From the NCBI RefSeq assembly GCF_000150275.1, contig NW_002060946.1:4997035-5061034 (forward strand): a stretch of DNA of 64,000 nucleotides. Direction: 5' to 3'. This DNA is from Trichoplax adhaerens. Lineage: Eukaryota; Placozoa; Uniplacotomia; Trichoplacea; Trichoplacidae. Position numbers and translations under genes: made by a program. Of the stretch, positions 13,284-24,579 are shown piece after piece. Under the pieces are notes generated by a model, which worked only from the letters and a program-made list of their open reading frames with translations, ran no database searches and had not been told where the DNA came from. Every line of letters begins with the position of its first letter. The first letter of the stretch is position 1.

Positions 13284-13737
13284 AAATTAAAGCACTCTTG
13301 TATTGGATTTAGATCTGTAATAAAAATAAATATTGCCATGCTGCATAATTGCTTGTCTATAAATAGTATTTATTTGATCTCATAGTTTTATGGATACAGC
13401 AATTTGTATCTTTTTATCCGACGGCCATAGATGTCATAGTTACAAGCATAAAGATAATTTTAGTCTAACACTGTATATAGTATTGATGGCAAGAAATTTC
13501 AGTAATCAGTGAATCATCCGGAACTACTGTACTTGATGACTCACGAAAGCATTGATTGATCACCCATTGAAGAAATAAGTACAATTCACATTATTATGAC
13601 ATCTTAGATACTTATTTAAAGCTGAGCTAGTACGATACGTAAATTATCTATCGATCGACTGAAGCTGATGCTTTTATCTCTAATTTACTGGCAATATAAG
13701 AATCTAGAGAATATAGCGATTGTTGTAACGCGGTAAA
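13284..13737. other. Convergent 3' intergenic region DDX27/SCCPDH
   Basis: The two genes end tail to tail about 454 bp apart. Apart from the DDX27 polyadenylation signal I see no feature here. Confidence 0.6.
13319..13324 (+). promoter_or_regulatory. Polyadenylation signal AATAAA of DDX27
   Basis: AATAAA stands 36 nt after the DDX27 stop codon and is followed by further A/T-rich sequence. Position and form suit a short 3' UTR. Confidence 0.6.
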
Positions 13738-16700
13738 CTAGCGAATTTTTTTATCAAACGGCGAGGGTTGTTCGATGACTGAAAATTTAAGCCCTCTATC
13801 ATTTAGCTTTTTTATAATATTTGTTTTGCGAAAGGCTGCACCCGGTGTAAAGACGCCACCACTATGAATAATGCAATACAGAATAAGTTTAATCCTCTAT
13901 AAAGTCCATAGTAAAAGGAAGAATATAAGCTGATACTTACGTGCTGGGTAGCAAATCTCTTTCCTCTAAAATCGCAATTGCTGCTTGTACCATACAAATA
14001 GGGGTTGTGACATAGCCGGGTTCTGGAATATTTAATTAAAATATATCTGTTACTAGCACGATCATAATATTGTACGCGAATGATTACAACTGAATGTTTA
14101 AATTCGTATGTTGATTTACGAATTCACAAGTTCTAACCTGGTCCTGAGACTTTAGTTACAAAACGCGTGTCTGGTGTTGCACCTTCAGAGCTAAAATTGA
14201 TTCCGAAATAATTATAAATAGTTAACAAAAGGTGGTCTGATCATTTTAAAATTACAGTATTAGAAGACCTTTTATTTTTATCCTTAAATCCATAACCATA
14301 AAATGTTAATGAAAATGTCGTTCCGTCGATCTATTTTATTACAATAAAATCGGTAAGTATGAAGGGTAAAATTGATAGATTGGGATAGAATTATCCGCGC
14401 AATAATAATGAGACAACCTTGTTTATGCATAACGTAGTTAATGCAATTAGAACGAGTATAGTATACCGTACCTGTTTCTGTGATGGTCCTCCACGCCGAA
14501 AGATACCATTAGAGAAAAGGCCAGGAAACTAATTTGCAGAGTTTATTGTATCAATAGCACAAAAGGAAAATACATTCTATAATTACCAACCAGTAGCTAG
14601 ACAAATATAGCTTGTGTGAAATCAGGCTATGAATACCAACCGTTAATAACAGGTAACGACCGAATTTATATCCGCTCAGTATGGAGAACAAGAAACCGTA
14701 GAAGAGGAATTTATATAAACCAAGCGTAGAGGCGATAGCAATACTGTGCATGCACTGAAACTGTAGGTACATGTACATAATACAAGATTAGAGGATTCAT
14801 ATTGCATTATCCTAATTAAGCTAGTTAATTTTACAAATAAAATATAAACAAAGACATATCTGTAAAGCAAGAAACTAAACGATAGATTGCTGCCATATTG
14901 TTCTTTCCACTTACAGGTAGCTCATTTTCTTCTCTATAAAAGTAGCGGAGAGTTCGTTGCACCTATCGGTTTTCAACACATCTTTGATTATTCTTATATT
15001 AAACAAGAGTAGCATTTACACGCCCATGCACGTGAAAATTAGGTATCATAGTAGGTTATTATTTTAAGGTTAATTGAGTTATGCAATTTATGCTATGAAT
15101 TTTCAGCGTGTGTGATTGGGCTTATGCATTAGCGCAAGTTGTTTAAATAACTCACTACTGAGCGATCAGAGCCCATGAATGGAATTCCATAACCATGCGT
15201 TTCTTCGGACTTGAAATAGTTACCCCTGAGAAAATATCCATAATGTATTAATTGATTACAAAAATGTCGAAATCTTTTATGATGCGGCATACTTGAAGAT
15301 TACAAAATTAATAATTTAATACAAATCACCTTCGTACAACAGATTTTGCAGTTTTGGGTAATTTTACCGCGTTAGCTTCTTTTCGCATTTTTCTTAATTT
15401 GTTAGCATCAGAAAATCCATGGACAGCAGACTCCCATGTCGCAAAATTTACGGCAGTGCCCTTTTAGATATCAATTAATTATGAAAGTTACTAGGTGATT
15501 AAAAAGCAATTAAGGACCATAATTTACTCAACTATAATTCTATTGAAAATTATCTATCAACAGTATTTGACAGTTGACAGGCGGTAATACATAGCTATAA
15601 AAATTTCACTATATCGTTAAATATCCAGTACATTATGTCGAATCTATAGTTAGTAAATAGTACAGTAGAGTACTATATTTGATGTAATTGAGATTCATTT
15701 ATCATTATTTCTTTACCGCTGGTCCGGAATTAAGATTTATATAGCAGTCAACTACACCTAATTGTCCTATAATAGAAAAAAGATAAAAAAATTGAAACGT
15801 AAAATATAACGTTTGCCAGTGCTACATTTATTAATTTGATTAGGACTCTAATAGTTAAGACTTGCATACTATTTACTGCTATGTACGAAAGGATTGTAGA
15901 TGCCATCATATACGGTACTCTTTCGTTTGTACAGATACTTTTAAAATTGGCATGGTAATATAGTATTTTCAGATTGTTATTTCGTTACGTGAGTATTCAT
16001 TTATTGATTTAATTTATTAAAAATAAAGCATGAATTATTATATTATGATTGAATAATTAATCATTTTTTGAACTGTTGGTATTACATACCAGGAAAGCTA
16101 TCTCTTGTAAAGGTAACACCCAGGTCGGCAGGTATGGAATCTGCTCCGCAACTACCAACTACGTATGTGTTAGCATCTTTTGCTTTATTATGATATTTCA
16201 ATTCCATTTCTTCTAAGAACTAAGGAATAATATTTATGAGAATACAGTATATTATCGCAATCAGTTTAATGCAGACATTCAAGATAGATTAGATTTGTTT
16301 AACATTTGATCCAAAGTATAGAACGCACCTTAGGCTCGCCAGATATATCGACGTGATCGCAACCTTGCTCTACCGCATTTCTGACAACTGCTTCACCGTA
16401 GAATCGATACTAAAATAATTTATAAAAGTATAATATTTAGGTGCAACTATGGAAGGCGATAGTAGACTCTACATTATAACGATTTAAAGGAGTCTTAGTT
16501 GTCTACTTGTCTAATTTCACTACATGTCAACTAACTTAATATCTATACGGTAATATTGCATTATGACATTCTAGCACAAGTGCTATAAGGTTTATAATGA
16601 TTTTAGGGATCTTATAATATACACGTATGTCTGCAAACAACAGGCTATTCTATAGTGCATTGCACCTTTGCATCAACTACTGTAGCTAAAAGTAGTATTA

Positions 16701-17927
16701 ATAATTTTCTGGTTGGAAAGATCTTAGTCACATGGAAAATGATTGCAGTAAAATAATAATAATAATAATAATAATTATGCCTAATACTGATATGTAGCAT
16801 AATTAGTTTCGCTATGTTGGAATTAGTTTGTACGAAAATGGTATCTTCAGATATTCTACACTATGCTGTACGATATGAATGACTGTAATACGGTATAATT
16901 AATCATTACTAATGTTTTAATGATGGTATTACCGGGCCAACGCAGTTAAGGACAATTTTGGTCATACTGCACATTTCTCGGATTGAATTTTCATCCTTGG
17001 AATCAGCCTTGATAATTTCAATATCCTGAAGGTTGATACCTGCATAGCATAGAGAGTAGAAAGGAACCAAGCCGTTAAAACGCTTGCAATAATAATGGAG
17101 CGTAAGGTGGACAAGCATGTCGTAGTTGTAATACTGTCATTTGTAAGCATTTAATGAAGATATTTATTCAAAGTAGGGTAGAGCTTTGAGACAGGTATAA
17201 TAATTTATTAACAGCCCATGTATTAGTATAAAACGTATTCTTAAGCGACTATCAAACTGCATACGAAAAGTGCGATACTATGAGATGACATCTTGTGGAG
17301 CCATAGCAACTAATGGTCTACATTGATCGATTTTTTTAATTATATCAGTTCTCCACTACCAAGTGATATCAGTACTGAACAGTACAGCTCCGGTTGGCAA
17401 CAAACAAATATTCGATTCGAAATCTTCTTCAATATACATACAGTAGTTACAACATAAGGACCCCCTTCAAAGCTGGATGTAAATTGGCAAGAGGAGAGGG
17501 TTTCAAAGAGTTACCAAGCGTTAACCTACAGCAGAGAGGCTTGTTGATGTCAAAATGCCTGCATATTCTACAGTACTAGCCAGTATTGTGTTACCAATGT
17601 ACAGCATACTGCAGACTGGCGAGTCTGATTCGCAATATTATCTCAATGCATATGACTGATTTCAATCGGCTATAACATGACTCTAAAGTACTGTATGTAG
17701 AAGATATAAAATCCTACAATTCATCAAGACAGCATTTTATAACCTGTTATCTTGGCGATTTCATCAACGACTTGCTGTAATTTCGATCGATTTCTGCCGG
17801 CAACAGCCCATTTTATAGGTCGATTTTTGTTGGTATTTTGCACTAATGCCAATTCTTTCACAACGTATTGGCCCGTGAAACCAGAAGCGCCATAGATAAT
17901 CATATCATATTTTCGATCTGAAGCCAT
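13738..17927 (-). CDS. SCCPDH: Saccharopine dehydrogenase-like oxidoreductase
   Basis: Fourteen minus-strand exons: 17744-17927, 16933-17039, 16329-16409, 16090-16219, 15717-15766, 15330-15460, 15156-15225, 14915-14962, 14641-14760, 14472-14528, 14269-14330, 14138-14190, 13941-14022, 13738-13861. They sum to 1299 nt, 432 residues, close to the vertebrate protein (about 429). The start is the ATG at 17925-17927. The N-terminus has the Rossmann dinucleotide motif IIYGASGFTGQ (about 10-20). Family landmarks follow in order: NCVGP, YRFYGEAV, DISGEP, DSIPADLG, GYGIPFMGSD, a hydrophobic segment (LYKFLFYGFLF), GGPSQKQ, GYVTTPICMVQAA and GGVFTPGAAF. The family is membrane- and lipid-droplet-associated and its reaction is not established. 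It is distinct from true lysine-pathway saccharopine dehydrogenase. All phases agree and no disabling change was seen. Confidence 0.95.
16752..16775. repeat. (AAT)n microsatellite in an SCCPDH intron
   Basis: About eight tandem AAT units in the intron between the second and third coding exons. A similar short (AAT)n tract is at 41662-41681. Confidence 0.9.
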
Positions 17928-18013
17928 TTTCTTAAATTATGTGGGATCCTTGCGAGCTTTCAATTGCAAAACAGACAAATTTGCTGCAGTAGCCGAGAAG
18001 AATTGTTGCTAAA

Positions 18014-18046
18014 GGAGGTCAAAGCCCAAATGGGTTGATGACCCCC
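18014..18046. repeat. Compact inverted repeat, 33 bp
   Basis: An outer arm GGAGGTCA pairs with TGACCCCC with one mismatch. An inner AGCCCA pairs with TGGGTT (one G-T wobble) around a 2-nt loop. The core is unusually GC-rich for its surroundings. It lies 87-119 bp upstream of the SCCPDH start codon, so it falls in the promoter or 5' UTR region on that strand. Confidence 0.55.
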
Positions 18047-19060
18047 GCAGACTTTTTTAGACCGTTATAGACTATGATATCGAGTCTGATAGAAAATACT
18101 GTCGATTAAGCACTTAATTCAGTCATCCTACTATTCCTTAGAAAGCTGACCTGCTTACAGATAGGCGGGTGGACAGACCTAGAAAGGAGCTTTTTTCCCA
18201 GGCCTAACATAGATTGAGCCTAATTAATGCTCAACAAGCCCAGAAGAGGAGCTTGAAAATCGATATTAATTAGGATGATCGATTTAAATTATCTTCATAG
18301 CATAAAGTGACACAATTTAGATCTACTTTTGCTTTCAATATTGCGAATAATCGAAATTTATAGTGACTACACGTATTCTTGACATTGAAATTTATAAGTG
18401 GTATGCAAACTATAACATGCAGTTGGTCAGACTTTCTATACTGATTGCTGTGAAAAGTTGATCTCATAATTTCCTATGTAGCATTATATTGCATAGGTAA
18501 GTATTACAAAATAATAAATTGCGCCATAATTGGATGACATAATATTAATAACAATTTTGCTACGTATCGTGGTCAAGGATGAAAGGAATATGAGCGCTTT
18601 TTAGGAACGTAATAATTTCTATACTAACATACTCAAAAAACAACTGTTGTCATTGACGCATATTTTGTGCAAATTTTATAGTGTAGAATAGTGTTTATCA
18701 TGGTCACTTAGGGAAATTGCGACGATCTACGGATTTTATAATCCACTGAGAGCATTTTCTCGTACCACTATGATTTAACTGAAGGTGGAGGTCAAATAGA
18801 GTAATTAAGCAATAGATGATAAGTATGCATTATATAGCATATCTTTCAAGCACCAAATCATACGTCGGCACACTGTTATGTACGGCATAACGTTATTGAT
18901 TTAGTTAATTAAGCATCAAAGTCCTATTTAACTCATTGCTAGATAAATAAATACACGTCGTTTATATGCTATCTCGAAATCCACATTAGTCTGCATAATA
19001 CCATGTTAGGCTACAATGTTGCATCTTAATATGGCAGTAGTACTATGTATTAATTATGTG

Positions 19061-19079
19061 TATATATATATATATATAT
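19061..19079. repeat. (TA)n microsatellite
   Basis: An uninterrupted run of nine to ten TA units, followed by TATACGTATACG, itself palindromic. Confidence 0.9.
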
Positions 19080-21259
19080 GTATACGTATACGCATATGGA
19101 TATACGTTGTCCACTTACAGAAGTTATACCATGATTACTGTACACAACGACTTATTAATTTCATATAGACGCATGTAGATTTTAATAAGGTATTTTACGA
19201 CACACATTTCTATTTCTGGTCTAATCGTAGTAGAAATTCTGAATTAAACAGAATTTTGATACGAAACAAAACCGGCTAACAGTCAATTTAAACTAATCGT
19301 TCGTAGTGCGTATGGGTGTCTACTCATTATTTTATAAATATATTCTAACTGATTTTGTAGTGATAGATATCTGTATGCTAATACGTATATGATACAATGC
19401 TATAAATTTTACTACTGAGTGCGTAGCCAACAATATCACGTTATGTAGTTAATTTTTAAATGCAAGGCAATGACCAGATTCTTCATTTACATCTCTTTAT
19501 TATGTTATCGAAAACGATTATTTGTTTCTTGATACTGTAGTATGGAAAAAAAGGAATTAGGGTAACATTATGTGGTATATTAGTTTTCGTAATGAAAATT
19601 GAATCGATTTTCAAGATGAGGGCATGAAAGACATGATTTCTTATTAAGTTTCCTTCTTGCCAACTTTCAATTTCATCCGTCATTGTTTCTATCTTTTTAG
19701 GCAGCCTTTGAGAACGATGCTGGATTATTCTAATTGAACGATATAAGACTTTGAATGATGTAGTCGAACTGGGAATATCAAGATAGGTTGTACATTAATA
19801 TAAGCATTTTTATTTTTTGAATCTCTCTGGTTCGATCTTGTACTACGAGCGCCAAATTTCATTACAGCTACCGTTTGAAAACGCAAGAAAGTTTGCCTGA
19901 GTGTTACTTATAGACAGTAGGCACATATTGATCTGCAGTAACAAGGAGATTAAGTATACAAAAATCGATGAGTAAAGTGACATGCAGATCATTCGCATAC
20001 AAGTTGTTTTGTTCAAGTTTATACACCCATAACAGAAGTTCATTTCGTTGCACACGTAATCATGTATATTCCTGGCCTTGTAGGCGCAAAAGGCTGATTA
20101 CTGTTTATTATTATTATAATTGTCAATTAAATCCCTAATTATATCCAAATTTTTGGGTTAAAAAAATGATCCGACATTAGACCCCAATCACAGTACTCTA
20201 AATTGATGCTAATAAAGAATTGTTATGGATTGATTATCATAAATTTCCATGAATGCTGTTGGTTCGATCAAGGATTGTTTTCCCAGTTTTAAATCTTTAA
20301 TATATTGTGCATACTTTGATAATCGTGACCTGTCCATTGGTCGCTTCGTTTATTTTTGGTAGGTTTGAATAAACATAATATAGGTAATTTAGGGATGGTC
20401 TATTTCATCATTAGAAAATGAAGTTTTAATCTGATTCATCATCACCATTTAGATGTATCTATTAAATTATCAGTATTCAATTCATGACCTGAGTAATGTG
20501 ATATCGTAGGCTAAGGGATTAGAAAGAGAGCTGAAATGTGTCGATTATTTAGTCGGTAGAATTTAATTTTAATCTAAATGTATGAACTTGATAGAGTATC
20601 TATGATTCTACTACATCTCTCCAAGGTAAGCACGTACGACTTGCACAGCATCACTGAGTCATCTTATCATAACAAAAACTTGTTACCATCAACTTGCATT
20701 TATAGTGGTACCCGAATTCAAGATCAGCTATCATGTTGGTCATTATATGATTGAAAATGTTTATTGTAATGATGATGTTGTACTATTTGTTTCTATTCGG
20801 GATTTTTATAAGTAATTTTAAGGAGAAACCTTCAAGTCGTATTCTGATGAAAGGTATGTTTATTTGGATGACGCATTCCCCCTGTATTACGGCTTGTATC
20901 AAGATGGCTCAAATTGTACATTACCATGTGTTATAACTGCTAATTGATTTAGGAGTTGTGGATGTTGGTTTATCATTAACCGATGTGTAGAGTAGTTAGC
21001 GTTTTCAATCTACATCCATTCTTTTTCTTACCCAATCTACTTTGTATTTTATAGTGACAGAATATTGTTATGGCATTGTCTACTGTCATATATTGAACAT
21101 TGTACAATAAAGAGTAGAGTAACAAAACAGTAGTAGTCAGTGTATCAGGGCAGTGGAACACACCATTGGAGCGAAGAAAGCGCCATGGATTGATTGTTTA
21201 CAGTGCTAGAAGTAAAAGAGATTGATTGCGATCATTCATGAATCCATTTCTTTTACTTT

Positions 21260-21466
21260 GATATCTTGATCTTTTTGGGGAGGGGGGCATGGGAGCTGAT
21301 GGGAACAGGGTAATGGATAGGGTTATCCGGAGTAATATTGGGGCCCAATGGATTGATTTTGCGATATCTTGATCTTTTGGGGGGCATCGGAGCTGATGGG
21401 AACAGGGTAATGGATAGGGTTAATTTCCGGAGCAAAATTGGGGCCCAATCGATTGATTTTCCGATC
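21260..21466. repeat. 103-bp direct duplication abutting the minisatellite
   Basis: Two units start at 21260 and 21363, each opening GATATCTTGATCTTTT, then a G-run, GAGCTGATGGGAACAGGG and one 39-bp minisatellite monomer. The second unit runs straight into the array. Confidence 0.85.
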
Positions 21467-21782
21467 CGGAGCAAACTTGGAGCCCAATCGATTGATTTTC
21501 CGATCCGGAGCGAATTTGGAGCCCAATCGATTGATTTTCCGTTCCGGAGCAAATTTGGGGCCCAATCGATTGATTTTCCGTTCTGGTGCAAATTTGGGGC
21601 CCAATCGATTGATTTTCCGATCCGGAGCAAATTTGGAGCCCAATCGATTAATTTTCCGTTCTGGAGCAAATTTGGGGCCCAATCAATTGATTTTCCGATC
21701 CGGAGCAAATTTGGGACCCAATCGATTGATTTTCCGATCTGGAGCAAATTTGGGGCCCAATGGATTGATTTTCCGATATGAT
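21427..21782. repeat. 39-bp minisatellite, about nine copies
   Basis: The unit reads roughly CCGGAGCAAATTTGGGGCCC followed by AATCGATTGATTTTCCGAT. Neighbouring copies differ at a few sites (TCCGGAGC/TCTGGTGC; GGGGCCC/GGAGCCC). The period is a multiple of three and stop-free in several frames, so open frames of 118-164 codons run through on both strands. Their 13-residue repeating peptides are read here as a consequence of the period, not as genes. Confidence 0.95.
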
Positions 21783-22271
21783 GGGTGGTATTAACATTGT
21801 TAACCAGATATTTTATGCGTTGGGTTGCGACTGGTACCGAGAATGGGCTTTCAATGGATGACGTTCAATCAGTCCATTATTATGGTTGTTGATTTTCTTG
21901 ACACTCAGTACATCTGCGAAATGATCGACGGGTAATCATCCTATCCCTTCTATGATGATGATGATTCTTTCCGCTGTTTTCTTCTTTCCATTGACGATGC
22001 CATCATGAATCCATCTTGTAAATAATTAGACAATTTGTTGTCAACAATTGACGTCAGCGGCCGGTACCTCTCCATCCCATCGCCGTTGTCTTGGACTACA
22101 ATATTGGGTGCGATCAAGTGGGACAGTGGATTGTACTGTACACTGTACTGTAAGATGGTTGGTACAGTACCAAGTCGAAGACGACCGTTGTGTACTGTAC
22201 TGGAAGGCATGAGTAATCACTGTTGTCGTGGCCAGTAGCAGACGATACCAGTCTAGAAAAGGTCTTGAAAA

Positions 22272-23491
22272 CTAAATTGCTACCAGAGTTTGGTAAACAA
22301 AGTCGGCAGCAAATTGAATCATTTTTCCTCCATTGGCTTCATTGGATACTGCCAAATTACAATCGCCCAAGCCTGCCTGCAAAAGGTAAATGATAATTCT
22401 ACAGTGCATCTTGTTTCTTGAGGGATGCTTACTACCTGCTACATGAACCAGGAAAAGCATATTTAGAGGATCAAACGCCACGAGTTGTTAAAGGGGAAAA
22501 GGCATTGACGATCAAGCATTTGAAACTTGCTTATTCTTGTTGATATACGCGTAGTGTATCTGGATGACATGGAGTACAACAAGCTTGCCATGGAAGGAGT
22601 ACAGTGAGCGATGAGTTGTTAAAGGGGAAAAGGCATTGACGATCGAGCGTTTGAAACTTGCTTATTCTTGTTGATATACGCGTAGTGTATCTGGATGACA
22701 TGGAGTACAACAAGCTTGCCATGGAAGGAGTAGAGTGAGCTACAAAGTATTTCTTCCTCTATCCAATTCATTGGCTAGACTTGGTGGATAGCCTTGTAAG
22801 AGTGCAGGATAACCCTCACCATTGGACATCCATGACTTGAAGAAGAGTGAGAGAAAAACCCCACACATAAATACGACCAATGCAATCAACAATACAGTAG
22901 CAAAGGCATAATAACAACAAAAAGATGACTTGTCGCCGATAGTCATCGCCATACATTTGCCTCCTCAATATGGACTACATGATCTGCAAAATAGCATGGG
23001 TGCATTGAATGAATACTTGGTGCTCTAGTTCACTCCATTTAGCGCATAGTATGGATGCTACTTTACACATTCAATGCATGAATATTATTCTGACTACCCA
23101 TGACATGCAAAGAAGAACACGTTGATGATAGAGAGATTTATTGTACCACAAGTAAAACACAAATAGTTCATCTTTAATGATATATTTCTTGATGTGCACT
23201 GTACAGTACTGTACAGTATAATATAGAAACTACGCCCCATGTCAAAAGGATCGCCGCGATTCGCTGCTACTTGTTCAAATTAGCGTTAATGAACTACAAC
23301 TGTGATCGTTGCCAGTACTTCATTGAATTTCGCCCAATAGATTGGTTGTTCTCATTAGGTAGGCATCGCCTTACCTTTACCCCGACAACAACAATTACAA
23401 CATGTTTTTCTATGCAAAACTCCTCAAACTCTTTAATCTTGCCGTTGAAGGAAATATCACTTTCTACTGTTAGATTAATGCGATAGTGCAA
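22272..23491 (-). pseudogene. Unrecognised minus-strand coding-like fragments, possibly a decayed gene
   Basis: Three pieces look more like protein than their surroundings. 23294-23491 reads PLHYRINL...FNGKIKEFEEF and has a GTAAAG donor-like site. 22740-22952 is a 70-codon frame with a clear single membrane span (residues about 11-37, VLLIALVVFMCGVFLSLFF) after a short Met-led N-terminus. 22272-22376 follows a good TTTTGCAG acceptor and ends LAVSNEANGGKMIQFAADF...stop. The first faintly recalls the opening strand of M1 aminopeptidases and the second their N-terminal anchor, but the order along the strand is wrong for one such gene. I could not connect the three in one frame. Confidence 0.25.
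22481..22742. repeat. 131-bp tandem duplication, two copies
   Basis: Units start at 22482 and 22613 (GAGTTGTTAAAGGGGAAAAG) and end GGAAGGAGTA(C/G)AGTGAGC. They differ at only a few positions, so the duplication is recent. It adjoins the 3' end of the small membrane-span frame at 22740-22952. Confidence 0.93.
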
Positions 23492-24579
23492 AGGAGACGA
23501 GACGACTTGCCCAAAATTTCATACTGTTGACTACAACACTTTAGAAAGTGCAATAGCACATTTGGTGCGTTGACAAGAATTTCTTCGTCAGCTCTTTATC
23601 TACCGGATACTGCACCAGACAGCAAAGAATCTTGTTTGTTTATCTTTAAAAAAAAAGAATGGACTGGACTGTTTGTAGAATGAACGTTGAACTCAGTATA
23701 CGTAATAGAATAAAATGATCGTTTACATCTTTTCAACTAAGCAGCCTAATACTGTATTCGCTATACAGTATTCATGAAATGGGTAGTAACTGTTCTGATC
23801 AATTAAATTGCCCTATATGCTGTTTTATTTCCTAGTTAGAATACTTGACTAACAACGAGTAATTTTACATTTTTGACAACCAGCAATATTGCATTTTTAC
23901 ATTTGCACGATGTATTAAATTCGTGTTATTGGATCGCAAGTATAGTCTACTGTAAAGTTCAAAAATAAAAAATTGGGCCTTTTATCTCCAATACAGTATA
24001 TAATATAGACTACGTATTGTACTACAGTATACTCTGTGGGAAACATTTCCAGAAGGAAAGCTATAAAACTCCTATATATTGCATTGTTAACGCAGTAATA
24101 ATTAATAGTCACAATTACTTTGCCGTTAGCAGCAAACGATTAAGGTGTGATGCGATTGATTAACTTTAGGGTGAAAAGATGTAATACGTAATCAATAGCA
24201 CCTTTATATACATAGCTTGTGAAAGATGATCTATTTCAACTAGCTAGCAATCAATAATAAAAATAGTTGCGTTGGAACCAATTCTACAGTGTTAGGTTAA
24301 CAATTATTTCAACGGAAGAATCTCTCCCTGAATTTTGTTAGTATTAATGACAGCATCACATTGAAATATCTAACTAACGATACTGAATTTTGAATAGTGA
24401 AGCACTCAAAGTGCACAGCTAAATCATCCTAATGTCGCATTCTATCAGGCTAGTGTAAATTCTTTCCCGCAGTAGAAGACACATTTCCACGATCATTAGC
24501 TAGGCCATGATATCATGTCATGTCCAAACGTAAATTAAATTTTCACTAATCGAACTGTTGCTGTAATAATTTATAGGAA

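Larger units (their letters stand above)
17928..21259. other. Intergenic, no gene supported
   Basis: Upstream of SCCPDH. It holds a compact inverted repeat at 18014-18046 and a TA microsatellite at 19061-19079. Small minus-strand open frames (19483-19683 and 19843-20055) have AT-driven composition and no family resemblance. Confidence 0.55.
21783..24579. other. Intergenic region with duplication and coding-like scraps
   Basis: Contains a 131-bp tandem duplication (22481-22742), unrecognised minus-strand coding-like pieces (22272-23491) and a palindromic block CACTGTACAGTACTGTACAG at 23197-23216. The last kilobase before 24580 is AT-rich with no feature I can name and should contain the promoter of the CD109-like gene. 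Confidence 0.5.

Noticed and set aside
21305-21320. Resemblance of GGGAACAGGGTAATGG to the I-SceI homing endonuclease site
   Set aside because: Only about 10 bases match the 18-bp site and the string belongs to the 103-bp duplicated unit; coincidence.
21253-21794. Four long open frames on both strands (118-164 codons) with 13-residue repeats
   Set aside because: They result from a 39-bp stop-free tandem repeat; no start context, splice sites or family match, and opposite strands cannot all be real.
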